Positions 54,121 through 64,000 are shown, counted from the first letter of the stretch. The stretch: 64,000 bases of DNA from Isoetes taiwanensis (GCA_021234155.1 JAJEKV010000003.1:19142386-19206385), one strand, 5' to 3'. Translations and numbers: made by a program. The notes: generated from the letters alone by a model not told the origin.

Positions 54121-54570
54121 TTAAATGGGTTCCCCGCGATTATGGCTTGTCCATCTCCCAGGTAGACAATACTTCCTACCCCGGGCTTTTGGGTCTCCTG
54201 TCTCCATCTCGCGCGCATCATCGCCCCAGGCTAGCCCCATAATCCTTTCGGCCTCTGCCCGAATGGCCTCATCTTCAGCAACTTCCATGCACGAAGGAGG
54301 GTAGAACATAACCAGCATCAGGACTTGGTCGGGCTGCTCCACCAATGTGTATGGCTCCCCTAAGGCATTCAACTTCAGCAAGAACTGCTCCGACAGATAA
54401 AAGATAGGGTAGGGTACTCTACGTCCAGTGGCGAACCGCTGAACAAGCTCAGTTAGAAGGAGGTCAACTTTGCCCAAGTCATCGGCAAGCTGCTCGCCAA
54501 GCTCGGCAAAGACCTGGTAGACACTGAGGTTATAGTAACTAACATAACCCCTGGTACGAGCCATGTTCAT
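54121..54570 (-). CDS. E2 ORF upstream of gag, unrecognised protein
   Basis: 149 codons, starting MNMARTRGYVSYYNL. The N-terminal MART recalls the MARTKQTA start of E1 and element A ORF1. The rest is helical (FAELGEQLADDLGKVDLLLT, DEAIRAEAERIMGLAW) with FYLSEQFLLKLNALGEP. Position between leader and gag matches the extra ORFs of E1. The C terminus may be cut by copia-2. No family recognised. Confidence 0.5.
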   Translation of the reverse strand: MNMARTRGYVSYYNLSVYQVFAELGEQLADDLGKVDLLLTELVQRFATGRRVPYPIFYLSEQFLLKLNALGEPYTLVEQPDQVLMLVMFYPPSCMEVAEDEAIRAEAERIMGLAWGDDAREMETGDPKARGRKYCLPGRWTSHNRGEPI

Positions 54571-54910
54571 TTATCCAAGAAAAGGTTCAAAAAGGGGGCA
54601 CTGATACGGCGGCAGTGGCGGCAGCCAAGAACAAGGTTAGGGGAAAGCAAGGTCTTCTCCAGCGGCTATGGCGGACGGGTTCAAGGCGATGGATACAAAC
54701 AAACAAAATGGGAAAGGAAATAACCGTCATTTTTTTTTAAGAACAAATTTTTTTCAATTTTGTTTTTTAAATAAAAAAATTTTATATGGCAGAAATATGC
54801 CTGTATTTGTATACGTGTTTTTATATGGAGGGGCGTGATAGAGAAAATACGTGTTTATTTTCAAATTCTGAGTCGATGTTTTGTCGATCACGCCCCTTTG
54901 ACTTCTAACA

Positions 54911-54985
54911 AAGTTGCGTATTAAACGGGAGCAAATCATTGAAACGAGAGCGAAAGGAATATTCCTTAAAGATTCCCCTTTTTTT
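54911..54985 (+). repeat. Left terminal inverted repeat of the ParB-methyltransferase transposon
   Basis: Matches the reverse complement of 63311-63368 in blocks (ATTAAACGGGAG, AAAGATTCCC, T-run). Confidence 0.6.
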
Positions 54986-55249
54986 TTTACAAAAAGGGGG
55001 TAAAACGAGGTTTAAAAAAAAAAAGATGCATGAAATTCTATTTTGACCCCCCCAAAAGTGACTAATTTTTTTGTGCAACGAAAGAATTGACTGTTTGAAA
55101 GTGTCATTTTTCTTAGCAAATAGAATGTTCTTGAAGTATATTTTACGTGAGAAACCCTAATTTCAGAGGATAAAATATTTAACAAAAAATTGAAGTTAGT
55201 CCGTAACTGAAACTGTAGTATTCTCAAAATTTGAAGATACAATCTTCAT

Positions 55250-58200
55250 ATTCACAACAAAATTCTGAGTTTTTTTTCTAAGACTCGGTTATGTGCAAAA
55301 GTGTGAGGAGTGATGAAGGAGGGATCCAAGGCGTCATCATGTTCATTTATACCATCCTCATCACCTTCACTTTTTTCCTTTGTCACTAGAGGAAGTGCTT
55401 GAGTTATCTTCCTCATCACTATCAACAGATGGTGTAGCATTGCCACCACCTTCTTCATCCCTTCTTCTTCGTAATTACAAGCTTTTTTTAAGCAAATTGA
55501 TAGTCCTCTGGCGTGAGGCGATTGTCGATTTCAATTTAAAATCATAGCACAATATAGTCCGTCATTAAGGATCAGCTCATCCCTACAACCCACCTTCTTG
55601 GACTTTCTTTTTTTTCCTTGGCTTCTCATTTCTAACTCATATCTACCTTCAAAAGCATTTTTTACGATCGTGTTGCAAGCCAATGAATCTTGAGTTTAGT
55701 GACTAAGCCTTCCTCCTTGGCGGTGTCAAGCACTTTTGCTATCGAAAGGTCGACCTTTGTCATCCTCCTCGGTTGGAAGAGCAATTAGCATACCCTTGCA
55801 AATTTACGTGATATTACCTTGAGGTTCATTCCTGCGTCTTGGTCCAGAGATACATGACTCGATCCTCATCTTCTTCTAATGCAGGTGCTAATGTAGCCTT
55901 TGCTTGGACCTGCTTAGTCTTTGGGGTTGATGGAAGGTGTTAGGCCATCGAAATGGTTCTTGCAACTGTCTTAGAGCTATATTTTTTCACAACAATTTTA
56001 CGTCGAGAAAGAAATTACTCCACCACATCCGATCTTCTTCTAAGAAGTACTTAAAAAGCTCGAGGAAATTCCATTTTCAATGGCTTTTAAGGATGACTCG
56101 GGGTACTTTTCTTACGCTTGGACTCCTTAGGATTTTTGAGAGGAAGTTGTTCAAAGACGTTCTATGAAGGAAGTGTGCGGAATATATTTAAGGAAGCGTA
56201 ATCCCTCTTGTGGACTCGGTCCTTAGTTGTGGTATACTTTTTCCCCCAGAAGAAACTCGGCCATCCTTCAAGTAGAACTTGATGTGATGTTGAAAGGTGA
56301 GATCATTCAACTTGTTCCACGGCTTGTTCTCTGTGCGAGCGTTGAGAGAAAACAAACTCTCTCGAAATCAGCAGTCTCTTTAAGAAGATCGATCCTTTGG
56401 AGTGGGAGTGTAAGAATCTTCAATAATTGAACTAATGTAGGAAGGGAGAAAGCCTTCTTCCTTCTAAAGGCGCCTGAAAATCTCTTTGAACATCCGGTCA
56501 ATCGATCATGAGTGTGGCCTACAAGTAAAAACCGAGCTTCACTTTTCTAAAGATCCCTAGCTCCACTAACATAGCACGGTATGCAAAGAGTGTTTGATTC
56601 TTGTTCTCCCTTGTAGTATTGTCAAGTTGCGAGGTAAAAACCGGTGGTAATTGCTCTTGCTTTCGCATACGGGACCTGGTTAAGAATTGTAATTGTGAGG
56701 TTGGTCACCATGCAAGTTTGGATATGTCAAAATACTTTGCACTTTAGACTTCCTTTGAAGACCATAGCTCCTACAAGGTGGACCTTAACAAAACATTCCT
56801 CGGCACATCTTTAGGAATGTTCAAGAAATGTGGTAGAGTAGTTTTTTTTTGGTCCATTCCATCAATCTACAGAGACATATATTGCGTGCGGACGTTCAAG
56901 AGCTTTTTACGTGTTTGGCAAGCTTTCTTTCTCTGGCTTTGCTTGTTGTTCACGATGTGCGGCAAGGTTACATTTGCACAATATCGTAGAAGAAATAAGG
57001 TCAAAGCATTTTTTTTAAAACAAGTGAGAGTTTGAAGAACATGAGCTTACTTCTTTCGACTTACGTCTTTTTGCGGTTTCTCTTTGACTTTTTAATTACG
57101 CACACCTTGAGCAAAGCGGACATTACGTGTCTCCTCGGAATTTTCACTAAACCGAATTCACTTTTCCACAATCGGTGAAGTGTGAGTAAGAGATGTCTTT
57201 GAAGTTGAGTGCAAGTCTCTTTGTACTCATTAAAACATCTTTTTGGTGATGTTATCGGTTAAATGATACATGTTTTTGTTAGGACTTCTCACATGTTTCT
57301 CTAAAATATTTCTCCATCCATGACACGGCAAAGACAAGGGCATGCATGGTTACAACTCTTCTTGGTCCACAATGATCATCAATTCTTTGGATTTTTGTCC
57401 GATCTTTTGTGTATTCTAGACATTACGGTAGTCCCTAAGCGGTGGACAACCATAAAGCATTCGGCAAACTTCTTGGCCGGTTAATGTAGTGCAAGAAGGT
57501 GTTGCTTGGGTCTGGCCTTACATGATAGGCCAAGTAGGCATTACGGTCAGCCAATGTCATTGAGCGTAGTTGTCTCTAATTGCTCGTAATTTAGACATGT
57601 TAAATTTGTTGATGCAACCCAATGAGCAGCATTTACTTCTTAAAAGTCTTCTCATTTTATGCTCGTCCATAAGGTTTCTTCTTCTTCTGAGGAGGAGCAT
57701 GCTCTCACACCATAATCCACCTTAAATTTTTGGTGGGTGGCTAGAAGAACATGTAATCTCGTTGCACCGTTGGTGTCTTCATCTTACGAAGAGAGTTCTA
57801 CTCGGGGGTGACCTCCTACGCCCTTAGTGGTGTGCTTGTAGAGGAGAACAAACCACGTGAAGTCTGTACCGAAAAAGGCGGAGGTGCGGTGTTGAATGAA
57901 GGAGATGGGCCAGCATATGATGTGCCGGCCGAAAGTTGTTGTAAGCGTCTTCACGGGGAGTTCGATCGAACATCTCTTTATAGCGGTGAAATTCTGCAAA
58001 CCCATGTGTCACCACGTTTGTGTGAAGAGGAGTAGATCTTTGCAGGGGTCGTCTTCATTTGTAGTGAAATCGTGGTGGGAGAAAGCGATGGAGAATCTCT
58101 GATCTTGAGCGTCGGTTTGTATTCTGGCATGTGTAAGTGAAGATGGAGAAACAACAAGCGGCGGAGGTAGTCTGTTCGAAAAATTTTTTGAGGTCGAGCC

Positions 58201-58485
58201 ATTGTAGTGTCGGGGGGATGGAACAAATGGTGGTGGAAGATTGCTCACGTGCAACGGTGAGGGTTGGAAAGGTGGTGGCAGCCGGTTTCCTATTGGACTT
58301 GGAGAGGGTTGGAAAGGTGGTGGCGGTCTACTAGTTCTTGGACTCGGAGTTTCTTCTAGAAGTAACAAAGACCTTGTCGAGGTAGGTGTTGAAGAAGCAT
58401 CTCCGTCTTGTGTTCCATCGAAGTAGAGGTACTTGGGCAAACAAATGGTGGTGGAAGTTTGTTCTGAAGCGGTTAACCATTTCAA
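55250..58485 (-). pseudogene. DDE-type transposase, DUF7869-like (decayed)
   Basis: Minus strand, many stops and frame changes. N terminus (58485-58010): proline-rich repeats (RPPPPFQPSPSPIGNRLPPP, LPPPFVPSP). Middle: a DTC..C-like zinc site followed by RETAKRRKS and AAHREQQAKPEKE (about 57120-56930). Catalytic region: IDGMDQKKTTLPHFLN (56868-56820), SQLDNTTRENKNQTL (56635-56585) and VGHTHD then IDRMFKEIFRRL (56520-56462). These three blocks in this order are what I know from eukaryotic DUF7869 transposase-like proteins. An acidic tail lies at 55250-55458. It would mobilise this unit. Confidence 0.55.
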
Positions 58486-58882
58486 ACAAGCAAAAAAAAT
58501 TGTGGGCTTGTTACTAACTCACAAGTCGATTGGACTAATGCTATTCGAGAATACAAATGCTATTACGGAATAGTATTACGTAATGCGACATTTCTTTGTG
58601 TGTGTGCAAGAATGCTATTCGAATACACTTATCAGTGTTTGGACAAGGCGTATTCCGCATCACATAGAAAAACACAACCGGCGGTTGCCTACCTTTAAAA
58701 AAGGAAAATTCGGCGCCTGGGTTGCGTATTCGCTTTCAGAGATTTAGTCGCCCAGCCCAAGGCGCCTTAGATTAATATATATTTCTTTGTATTCCGATTC
58801 ACATAGCGAAAACAATGGGCGGGGTAAGCATGTAAAAGTACATAATACGTCTTTCTTTGGTTTTCGATTTTTTTTACGTAGG
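58486..58882. other. Divergent intergenic region, left part
   Basis: Contains scattered single GTATTCGAATAC-like half or whole palindromes (58555-58790: CTATTCGAATACACT, GCGTATTCCGC, GCGTATTCGC) leading into the array. A TATTAATATA stretch lies at 58770. Confidence 0.5.
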
Positions 58883-59195
58883 CCAAAGTGTATTCGAATA
58901 CACTTTGCCCATCGGCGAAAGAGCAAAGTGTATGATACGGAATACACTTTGCTCATCGGCGAAGTGCAAAGTGTATTAGGAATACACTTTGCCCTTCGGG
59001 TGAAAAGTAAAGTGTATTAGGAATACATTTTACTCTCGCTGAAAGGGCAAAGTGTATTCGAATACACTTTGCTAAATCTCCCGATAGGCAAAGTGTATTA
59101 GGAATACACTTTGCACTTTCGCCGATGAGCAAAGTGTATTCGAATACACTTTGCTCTTCGTTGATGGGCAAAGTGTATACGGAATACATTTTGCT
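58883..59195. repeat. Palindrome array 1 (eight units, ~40 bp each)
   Basis: Eight tandem units with core CAAAGTGTATT-CG-AATACACTTTG, three of them perfect palindromes of 24-26 bp, the others with AGG, ACGG or GATACGG in the centre. Spacers of 13-17 bp often read CATCGGCGAAAG. The outer arms are as conserved as the centre. It lies between the divergent transposase and ParB-methyltransferase genes. Confidence 0.92.
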
Positions 59196-59429
59196 TGTAG
59201 TTTTGAGAAGCTTGCTTTTTTTACTAAAATCACACACTTTTTAGGCTGCATTGAGACAACATTTTATGTTAAAAATTACTCTGTTAAGTCTAATTTAGGT
59301 ACACGAAATTGACTTAGACTGACAACATTTTAGCTTGTTTTCTTGTCTTTTTCTGGCCTTTAGGGCATAAGATTAGCAAATGTTATTACGGAATACAAAT
59401 TTCTTTTGCATTTTCTGTCTTAACATGGT

Positions 59430-60837
59430 TGTTTTAAAGCGTTTGATGGCGGGGAAGAAGGAAGCAAGAGGGCATCAAAGAAATCTCATAAGCCTAAAGC
59501 GTCCACACCCACAAAAGCACGCCCGACGACGGACGAACACGCTATTTACGAAAACTTTCAAAGCGCGGTGGTTCGTAACGGGGGGCAGATGGAAAATCTG
59601 ACCTGCTTGGCGTTTTTATGCGTCTGTAAAAGTCTTTGGTAACAAAAATACGCCGACTCCATGTTTGTTAACCTTGGGACAATAAAAGATGTCTCAGGGT
59701 TCTTGGGACAAGGAGGTCAAGCAGGGGAGGCTATCCTTCAAGACCTCCCAAGGCTTCATTGTTGTGGACCTTGCATTCTTTAAAATTGTCGGTGTGCAAC
59801 CACCGGCCTTTGTACAAATTTTTTCACACTACCGGCTAAAAGCGAAGCTTTGTGTTCATTAATTAAGCAGGTTTTTCCGGCCTGGCGAGGACTTTCTGTC
59901 GGTGAGTCAGAGCAATCGGATGGAGAAAGATCGCAATCACCACCTTCTCCTAGTTACGCTGGTTCTTGGGGAGGTCATCGGATAAAGGTTTTGAGGAAGA
60001 AGAGGAGGAAGAACCCCCTTGTGCCAAAGAAACTTAGCACGCCAAGAGAGACCATAGCTGCTAAAGAACCAAAGAAAAGGAAAAACACATGACTTGAAAT
60101 CATAGAAGTCCCCGAGGAACCTAAGAAGAAGAATGGAAAGGGTAAAGCACCGGTGTTGCTATTAAAGAAAAAAAAGTTGATAAAACATCTGAAAAAATGG
60201 AAGAGATTAACACGCACAAGTTTGTGCAAGGTGTCATTATTTGCCGATCACTTCAATGAAGCTTCCTCCAAAAAATGAAGCTGGTGAAAGGCCACTTCAG
60301 GTTCGCAAAATTTATGCCCGATCACTTGAGGAACACGAAAAAGAGAATAAGGAGCAATCAAATGCTCATGTGGCCCCAATAGTTGTCCTTGTTGGCGGGG
60401 GGACGGTGCACAACCCCCGGGAGTATGGCGGAGGAAAAAATCGACACCTACACTCACTACGTCTTGGGAGGGAATCATAGCTTCAAGGCAAGAAGGCAAC
60501 TTTACAAAGAAAAGAAGAACCGAGGAGGGTACCTCTCCGTCCTCTGCTTGGCCATCTTTGTGGTCTTCTGGATGAAGAAGCAAAAATCGTTGCCAACACC
60601 CACAATGCTGACAACGAGTACAAACTAAAGATGAGCTTTGTCGACAAGATCCGGTTTATGCACAGGGAGTGCGTAATTTTCAAGGAAAATGCGGTGAGGA
60701 CTGAAGAAGCCAGCGTTTTCCTTGGAGCTTAAGGGGCGTGTGCCATTGAATCTGCTGAAATATGAGCGAGGCCAACAAAAGGCGATCTCTTATTCCCCAT
60801 GACAAGCTGGTTTCAGTTAGCTTTTAGAGATGGCAAG
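59430..60837 (+). pseudogene. ParB/Srx-like domain part of a ParB-DNA methyltransferase gene
   Basis: N-terminal part (59430-60240) is basic and disordered (SKRASKKSHKPKASTPTKAR; SPPSPSYAGSWGGHRIKVLR; KEPKKRKN). ParB-like core: RPLQVRKIYARSLEEHEKEN and APIVVLV (60286-60393), then YTHYVLGGNHSFKARRQLY (60447-60506), YLSVLCLAIFV, DEEAKIVANTHNADNEYKLK and MSFVDKIRFMHREC (60571-60670). The GGNHS..A block occupies the place of the G-[NH]-R..A motif of ParB/Srx domains. Three frame changes. A splice donor CAAG|GTAAGC is at 60838. Confidence 0.55.
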
Positions 60838-61132
60838 GTAAGCACAAAATGTATTCGAATAGCAAACCAACTATTTGGCGTGAAATCTGCTTGAGCAGAT
60901 TTGGGAACTCCAGGACCAGATATTCACAATGTTCGAGCGAGGGGAGTTAAAGAGCAAGGGCAAGGAGACAGCCAAGAAAAAAACCTCGGACGTGCCCAAA
61001 AAAGAAATGACCATTACCGATGCGGAGGGAAATGCGGGGCTTCTCCGAGCCACGAGAGATTTTGGAAAGGCTTCTCCAAAAAGTTGTTGACAAGGAGTTT
61101 AGCCTAGAAGAAATGTCAAAGGAATTGCACAA

Positions 61133-61554
61133 GTAAGATCTACGCCACAAACTTTACTCTTTAGGCGTTAGAGTCCCAAAAACATCGTGGTAGATAGTGT
61201 ATTCGAATACACATACCTTTCTTCACTTGGGCCTTTGTGTATTCGGAATACACAATCTTTGTTCTAGAGACAAGCAATGTGTATTCGGAATACACAATGG
61301 ACATGTAAAGGAAGCCATGTGTGATACGGAATACACATGTCCTCTTCTAAAAAAAGTATTGTGTATTCGAATACACATTGCTTTCTTCGAGGAGAAGCAA
61401 TGTGTATTCGGAATACACAATGCATTTTGTTTCGAGGTAACATCACCCGGTTAACGGTTTGTATTCGAATACATTTAGCTTGACTTTTATTTGTTTTTCT
61501 TCTTCTTTGCCTTGTTTCTTACTTTTTTACTCATTGTTTCCTTAACGTCTTGCA
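61133..61554 (+). other. Intron of the methyltransferase gene with palindrome array 2
   Basis: Donor CACAA|GTAAGATC, acceptor TTTCCTTAACGTCTTGCAG|CC with a T-rich stretch before it. It separates KELHK from the next exon. Confidence 0.65.
61198..61473. repeat. Palindrome array 2 (seven units)
   Basis: Units at about 61198, 61236, 61276, 61316, 61360, 61399 and 61458 with core GTGTATTCGAATACAC or GTGTATTCGGAATACAC and outer arms CAAT/ATTG (GCAATGTGTATT...). Same core as array 1 but a different outer arm. Confidence 0.92.
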
Positions 61555-62992
61555 GCCAAAAGAGCGTCATAACATGTCAAACATGTTTGATGGAGCAGAC
61601 TAAGCGTAGAGACATGGGAAAGGTGCAAGGAACTCTACCACTGTAGCCAGCCGCCGACGGCCGAATTGTGCAATATGCACCAAATTTTGAGGGCTGGGTA
61701 AGTACTCTCAACATTACTTCGCCTTTGCACACCACGATCTCCTTACAATTGTTGTCATGTTTTTCTCGAGCAAAAAGAAAAACAAAGACCTTCAGGGGCT
61801 TCATGCATTTGGTTAGAACGACACGGGGAAGAGAGGTCGTTAAATTTGAAAAGAAGAACTGTTGAGTTAGAACCATCCGATTACGAGAATTCGGCATGTT
61901 TGATCAAAACAATTTATATTCAATCATTCATGGTGATTGCACGAACCTAGTCGGAACGGTTAAGCCACGAGGACTTCACTTTGGTTATTCTTTGATCTTC
62001 CCTACGGGTTTAAGCTTAAAGGCGGCCGAGATATGGCGACCAGCCCTTCAAATTTTCAGAGTTTAATGCTTTTATTGATGGAATCAAGCGGATCACAACG
62101 GCTAAACATTGGCGTTTAGTTACTTTCCATTCGAGCATGCGATGCGGCTTGGTAGAATCAGCTTTCAAAAACCACTTTGGTTCTCCGGTTCGGCGGGGAT
62201 ATGAAAACCTTGTATGCGGTAAGTCTTATTCGAATCTGAGTTACTTTTCTCTTTGATTCGTAGTGTATTAGGAATAGTATTTCTATACGGTTTTTGAAGT
62301 GTGTTCTTGTTTTTGCTAAGTAAACATCACTTTAAATGTTTTACTAGGTACAAAGCGAACATCAACTACCATGGTGGAGGACCAAGGTTGCTTAGCAAGG
62401 TAGAGTACCTTCATGTAGCTTATTGGAGTTTTGATGGGAAGAGGACCATGGAACACTTCAACACTTTGCCGCTGTCAAAACTTCTCAAGCGTCCTTGAGT
62501 TTCCAGTGATTATTCTGAGAAAGTGCGGGACCCAAGCGCACAAAGGCGGGATTGTGAATCACTACTAGAAACCACAAAAGCTCATCAACCATCTCACGGA
62601 CATGTTCTCGGCGTCGAGACCGGGTGCTTGATGCTTTCTCACGGTTCTGGTACTACTATCGCATGTGCACTTAAGAAGGGCCGCAAGCTGTAGCCGTGGA
62701 TATTGATAAGGATCTTTGTTAATTTTGTGAAGATGAGGCTGGCTGCCTTACCTACTTTACGGATGAACATCAAGAGCTAGGGGCCAAGTCTTCATCGATT
62801 ATGCTAAACTAACATCCTCGGAGATCTGACCTCCATTCTCCGACTCACTAGGCGATGAGGCAACCTTTGCGAGCTTAAAGAAGTAGCTTTAGCTACCATT
62901 CCAGGAAGGACAAGGAGGATACAAAACTCAAGTCTCCAGCAAAGGGCGAGATAGAAACGAAGGGCGAGATGGCGAGAGAGCAGCAAAAAGAA

Positions 62993-63310
62993 TGAGGAGG
63001 ACTATGATGTAGATCTTTTGACTCTTGCATATTAAAATTATCATTATTTATTACAATGAATCTTCAATATTGATGTACAACAATTTATTAAAAACATAGT
63101 ACTTTTTTTTCCTTTCTATTCTGGTGCTTGTTTTTTGTAATGCTTTCAGTCTCTTCAAGTCTATGCCTAAATTTCGCTATTTTTATGATTTCTGTTTCAT
63201 AAGTACAAAGTTTTCGTCTAATAATGGGCCAAAATGGCATGAAAAAAAATGCAAACCTCTAGAAATTCTTAACAACTATCAAAAAAGGCTTATTTTAGAA
63301 ACTTGGTGTT
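62993..63310. other. Transposon sequence after the methyltransferase gene
   Basis: AT-rich, with ATTAAAATTA-type possible polyadenylation context at 63028. No other feature seen. Confidence 0.4.
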
Positions 63311-63368
63311 TTTTTAAAGGGAATCTTTGAAACGGGAGTGATGCAACACTCCCGTTTAATTTGCAATC
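63311..63368 (-). repeat. Right terminal inverted repeat of the ParB-methyltransferase transposon
   Basis: It also contains its own hairpin AAACGGGAGTG-ATGCAA-CACTCCCGTTT (63329-63357). Confidence 0.6.
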
Positions 63369-63697
63369 GTGTTTTCTGCGCCCATTTGATGTTGTTTTGA
63401 TGCCGGCTACCTATGCCCCTTAGTCAATTCGACTGTCCCCGACATGTTGTTGCAAGAATCACCCTCCATCCGAGTTACCTAAAAAACTTTATGGCCCTTG
63501 GAAACAAGAGACCTCCTTCTTTTCAAGAACTTAACATACCTAATCCTAATAACTCAAACCTTAATCCCTAACTAGCTTAGTCCTCTCATGAATAGGCCAA
63601 TACATGTATAGTTTAACTTAAGTTGAAGTCCTCTACAACTAAACAATCTAACGAGTTAGACTATTTCCAGTGCAATGATTTGGTCCACCAAAATCAT
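63369..63697 (-). other. E2 leader remnant
   Basis: Between the transposon and the primer site. It lacks the CTCACAG/CTGTGAG hairpin pair of E1 and element A, either because the transposon displaced it or because E2 differs. Confidence 0.45.
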
Positions 63698-63709
63698 GCT
63701 CTGATACCA
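63698..63709 (-). other. Primer-binding site of E2
   Basis: The minus strand reads TGGTATCAGAGC (initiator tRNA-Met), three bases from the LTR. Confidence 0.9.
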
Positions 63710-63712
63710 CTC

Positions 63713-63828
63713 TGACGCTCCCAGAATCCATAAGATGCTTCCATCATACAAATACGGGAAATTCCCCTCCCGTGGCGACTACATCACCACGGAAAGGCCC
63801 TTCGTCTAACTCGGACCACTTGAGATGG
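63713..63828 (-). repeat. E2 5' LTR (start only)
   Basis: TGACGCTCCCAGAATCC ... CACTTGAGATGG, nearly identical to 38864-38979. Interrupted by another LTR at 63829. Confidence 0.85.
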
Positions 63829-64000
63829 TGTGACGCTCCCTGCTAAACGTACGGCGCCCGGCCGTACACTCGGCAGGAAATCCCCCATCCGGCTCAACAA
63901 CCGCATGGGCCCTTCGTCTACCCCGCACTCTGAGGTGACTCTTAGTGCGGGAAGGGAACACGAAGGTGTCTTGCGCGCCCTTCCCCTATGGGCTCCTATA
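63829..64000 (-). repeat. LTR of a further gypsy element (partial)
   Basis: Starts TGTGACGCTCCCTGC inside the E2 LTR and runs off the window. Related to the other LTRs, GC-richer. The 5 bp before it (GATGG) should be its target duplication. Confidence 0.75.

Larger units (their letters stand above)
60899..62992 (+). pseudogene. DNA methyltransferase domain, beta class (N6-adenine/N4-cytosine type)
   Basis: Probable exons are separated by introns at 60838-60898, 61133-61554, 61698-61795 and 62219-62347, each with GT...AG ends. Motifs in order: a linker QIWELQDQIFTMFERGELKS and LLQKVVDKEFSLEEMSKEL; IIHGDCTNLVGTV (61922); catalytic FFDLPYGFKLKGGRDM (DLPYG 61994-62008); GIKRITTAKHWRLVTFHSSM; GGPRLLSKVEYLHVAYWSF; KPQKLINHLTDMFSASRPG (62569); SAM-binding VLDAFS then GSGTTIACALKKGRK (62624-62687) and VDIDKDLC. 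Catalytic motif before the SAM motif is the beta-class order. A Lys-rich tail ends at TGA 62992. Frameshifts and stops make it non-functional here. Substrate base cannot be told. Confidence 0.7.
54911..63368. mobile_element. DNA transposon carrying transposase and ParB-DNA methyltransferase
   Basis: The ends are imperfect inverted repeats: 54911-54985 (TTGCGTATTAAACGGGAG ... AAAGATTCCCCTTTTT) against 63311-63368 (TTTAAAGGGAATCTTT ... CTCCCGTTTAATTTGCAA), about 45-55 bp. Inside are a minus-strand transposase and a plus-strand ParB-methyltransferase gene, divergent from a palindrome array. AT-rich and unlike the gypsy sequence on both sides. Target duplication not found, so exact ends are open. 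Confidence 0.65.
38864..64000 (-). mobile_element. E2: chromovirus (gypsy) with nested insertions
   Basis: 3' LTR at 38864-39153 plus 46485-47518 (split by copia-1), pol at 47519-51800, ORF1 fragment at 54121-54570, primer site at 63698-63709 and 5' LTR from 63713. The first 115 bp of both LTRs are nearly identical, ending at CACTTGRGATGG in each, which pairs them. Insertions: copia-1, copia-2, the ParB-methyltransferase transposon and another LTR at 63829. Confidence 0.8.

Noticed and set aside
58883-59195. CRISPR-like array
   Set aside because: The units are palindromes with short, similar spacers, in plant nuclear DNA next to a transposase; no cas-like gene.
61264-61446. Minus-strand ORFs with repeated CIPNTH/VFEYT motifs at 58953-59237 and 61223-61446
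   Set aside because: They are translations of the palindrome arrays.

Overview
This window is nuclear DNA from a plant, very probably a vascular plant with a large repeat-rich genome. It holds nested plant-type Ty3/gypsy, Ty1/copia, L1-like LINE, TRIM and MITE elements, initiator-tRNA-Met primer sites and plant-like splice signals. I see no ordinary host gene, rRNA or tRNA. Nearly every coding stretch is a decayed transposable-element gene. The species cannot be named from the sequence.

Layout. (1) 1-2268 is the 5' end of a minus-strand gypsy element A: start of its first ORF, leader, primer-binding site and 1.57-kb LTR. It sits inside the 3' LTR of an older minus-strand chromovirus-like element, E1. 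(2) E1 runs from 2269 to 35200. Its 3' LTR is 2269-3764 and its gag-pol is 3784-14758, interrupted by a MULE-like element (4164-4828) and a 6.3-kb T-rich insertion (6147-12412). Upstream of gag it has extra ORFs (14905-16441; then ORF1, now in pieces at 17388-17526, 24778-25083 and 28541-29007). Its 5' LTR is in two pieces (23840-24068 and 34068-35200). (3) A Tat-type gypsy element, T1, inserted into the E1 5' LTR (TSD AAGGG). Later an 11.5-kb inversion (about 17521 to 29007, GGAGTA microhomology at both ends) cut T1 in its reverse transcriptase and E1 in its ORF1. The two T1 LTRs (20583-23834 and 32125-34062) therefore now face each other. (4) 35201-38863 is a plus-strand LINE with an ORF1-only LINE-like insertion. 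(5) 38864-64000 is a second minus-strand chromovirus, E2. It has a copia element in its 3' LTR (39154-46484), which itself carries a solo LTR inside its RT (40614-42271). Decayed gag-pol with a chromodomain lies at 47519-51800, then a truncated copia. (6) At 54911-63368, just inside the E2 5' LTR, lies an 8.5-kb DNA-transposon-like unit with imperfect terminal inverted repeats.

The most unusual content is that last unit. It carries a decayed DDE-type (DUF7869-like) transposase on the minus strand and, divergently on the plus strand, a multi-exon gene that reads as a ParB/Srx-like domain followed by a beta-class DNA methyltransferase (IIHGDC, DLPYG, VLDAFS/GSGTT). The space between the two genes holds eight tandem perfect or near-perfect palindromes centred on GTGTATTCGAATACAC. 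A second array of seven lies in an intron of the methyltransferase gene. Second in interest, the extra ORF1 of elements A and E1 begins with the histone H3 tail (MARTKQTARK in A, MARTKQTA in E1). It is preceded by a conserved leader of paired hairpins plus a TATA box, and that leader is repeated in front of E1 ORF2.

Almost all genes are broken by frameshifts and stops, so functions describe the ancestral elements. Coordinates of LTR ends, TSDs and motifs were read directly. Domain calls rest on recognised motifs, without any database search.
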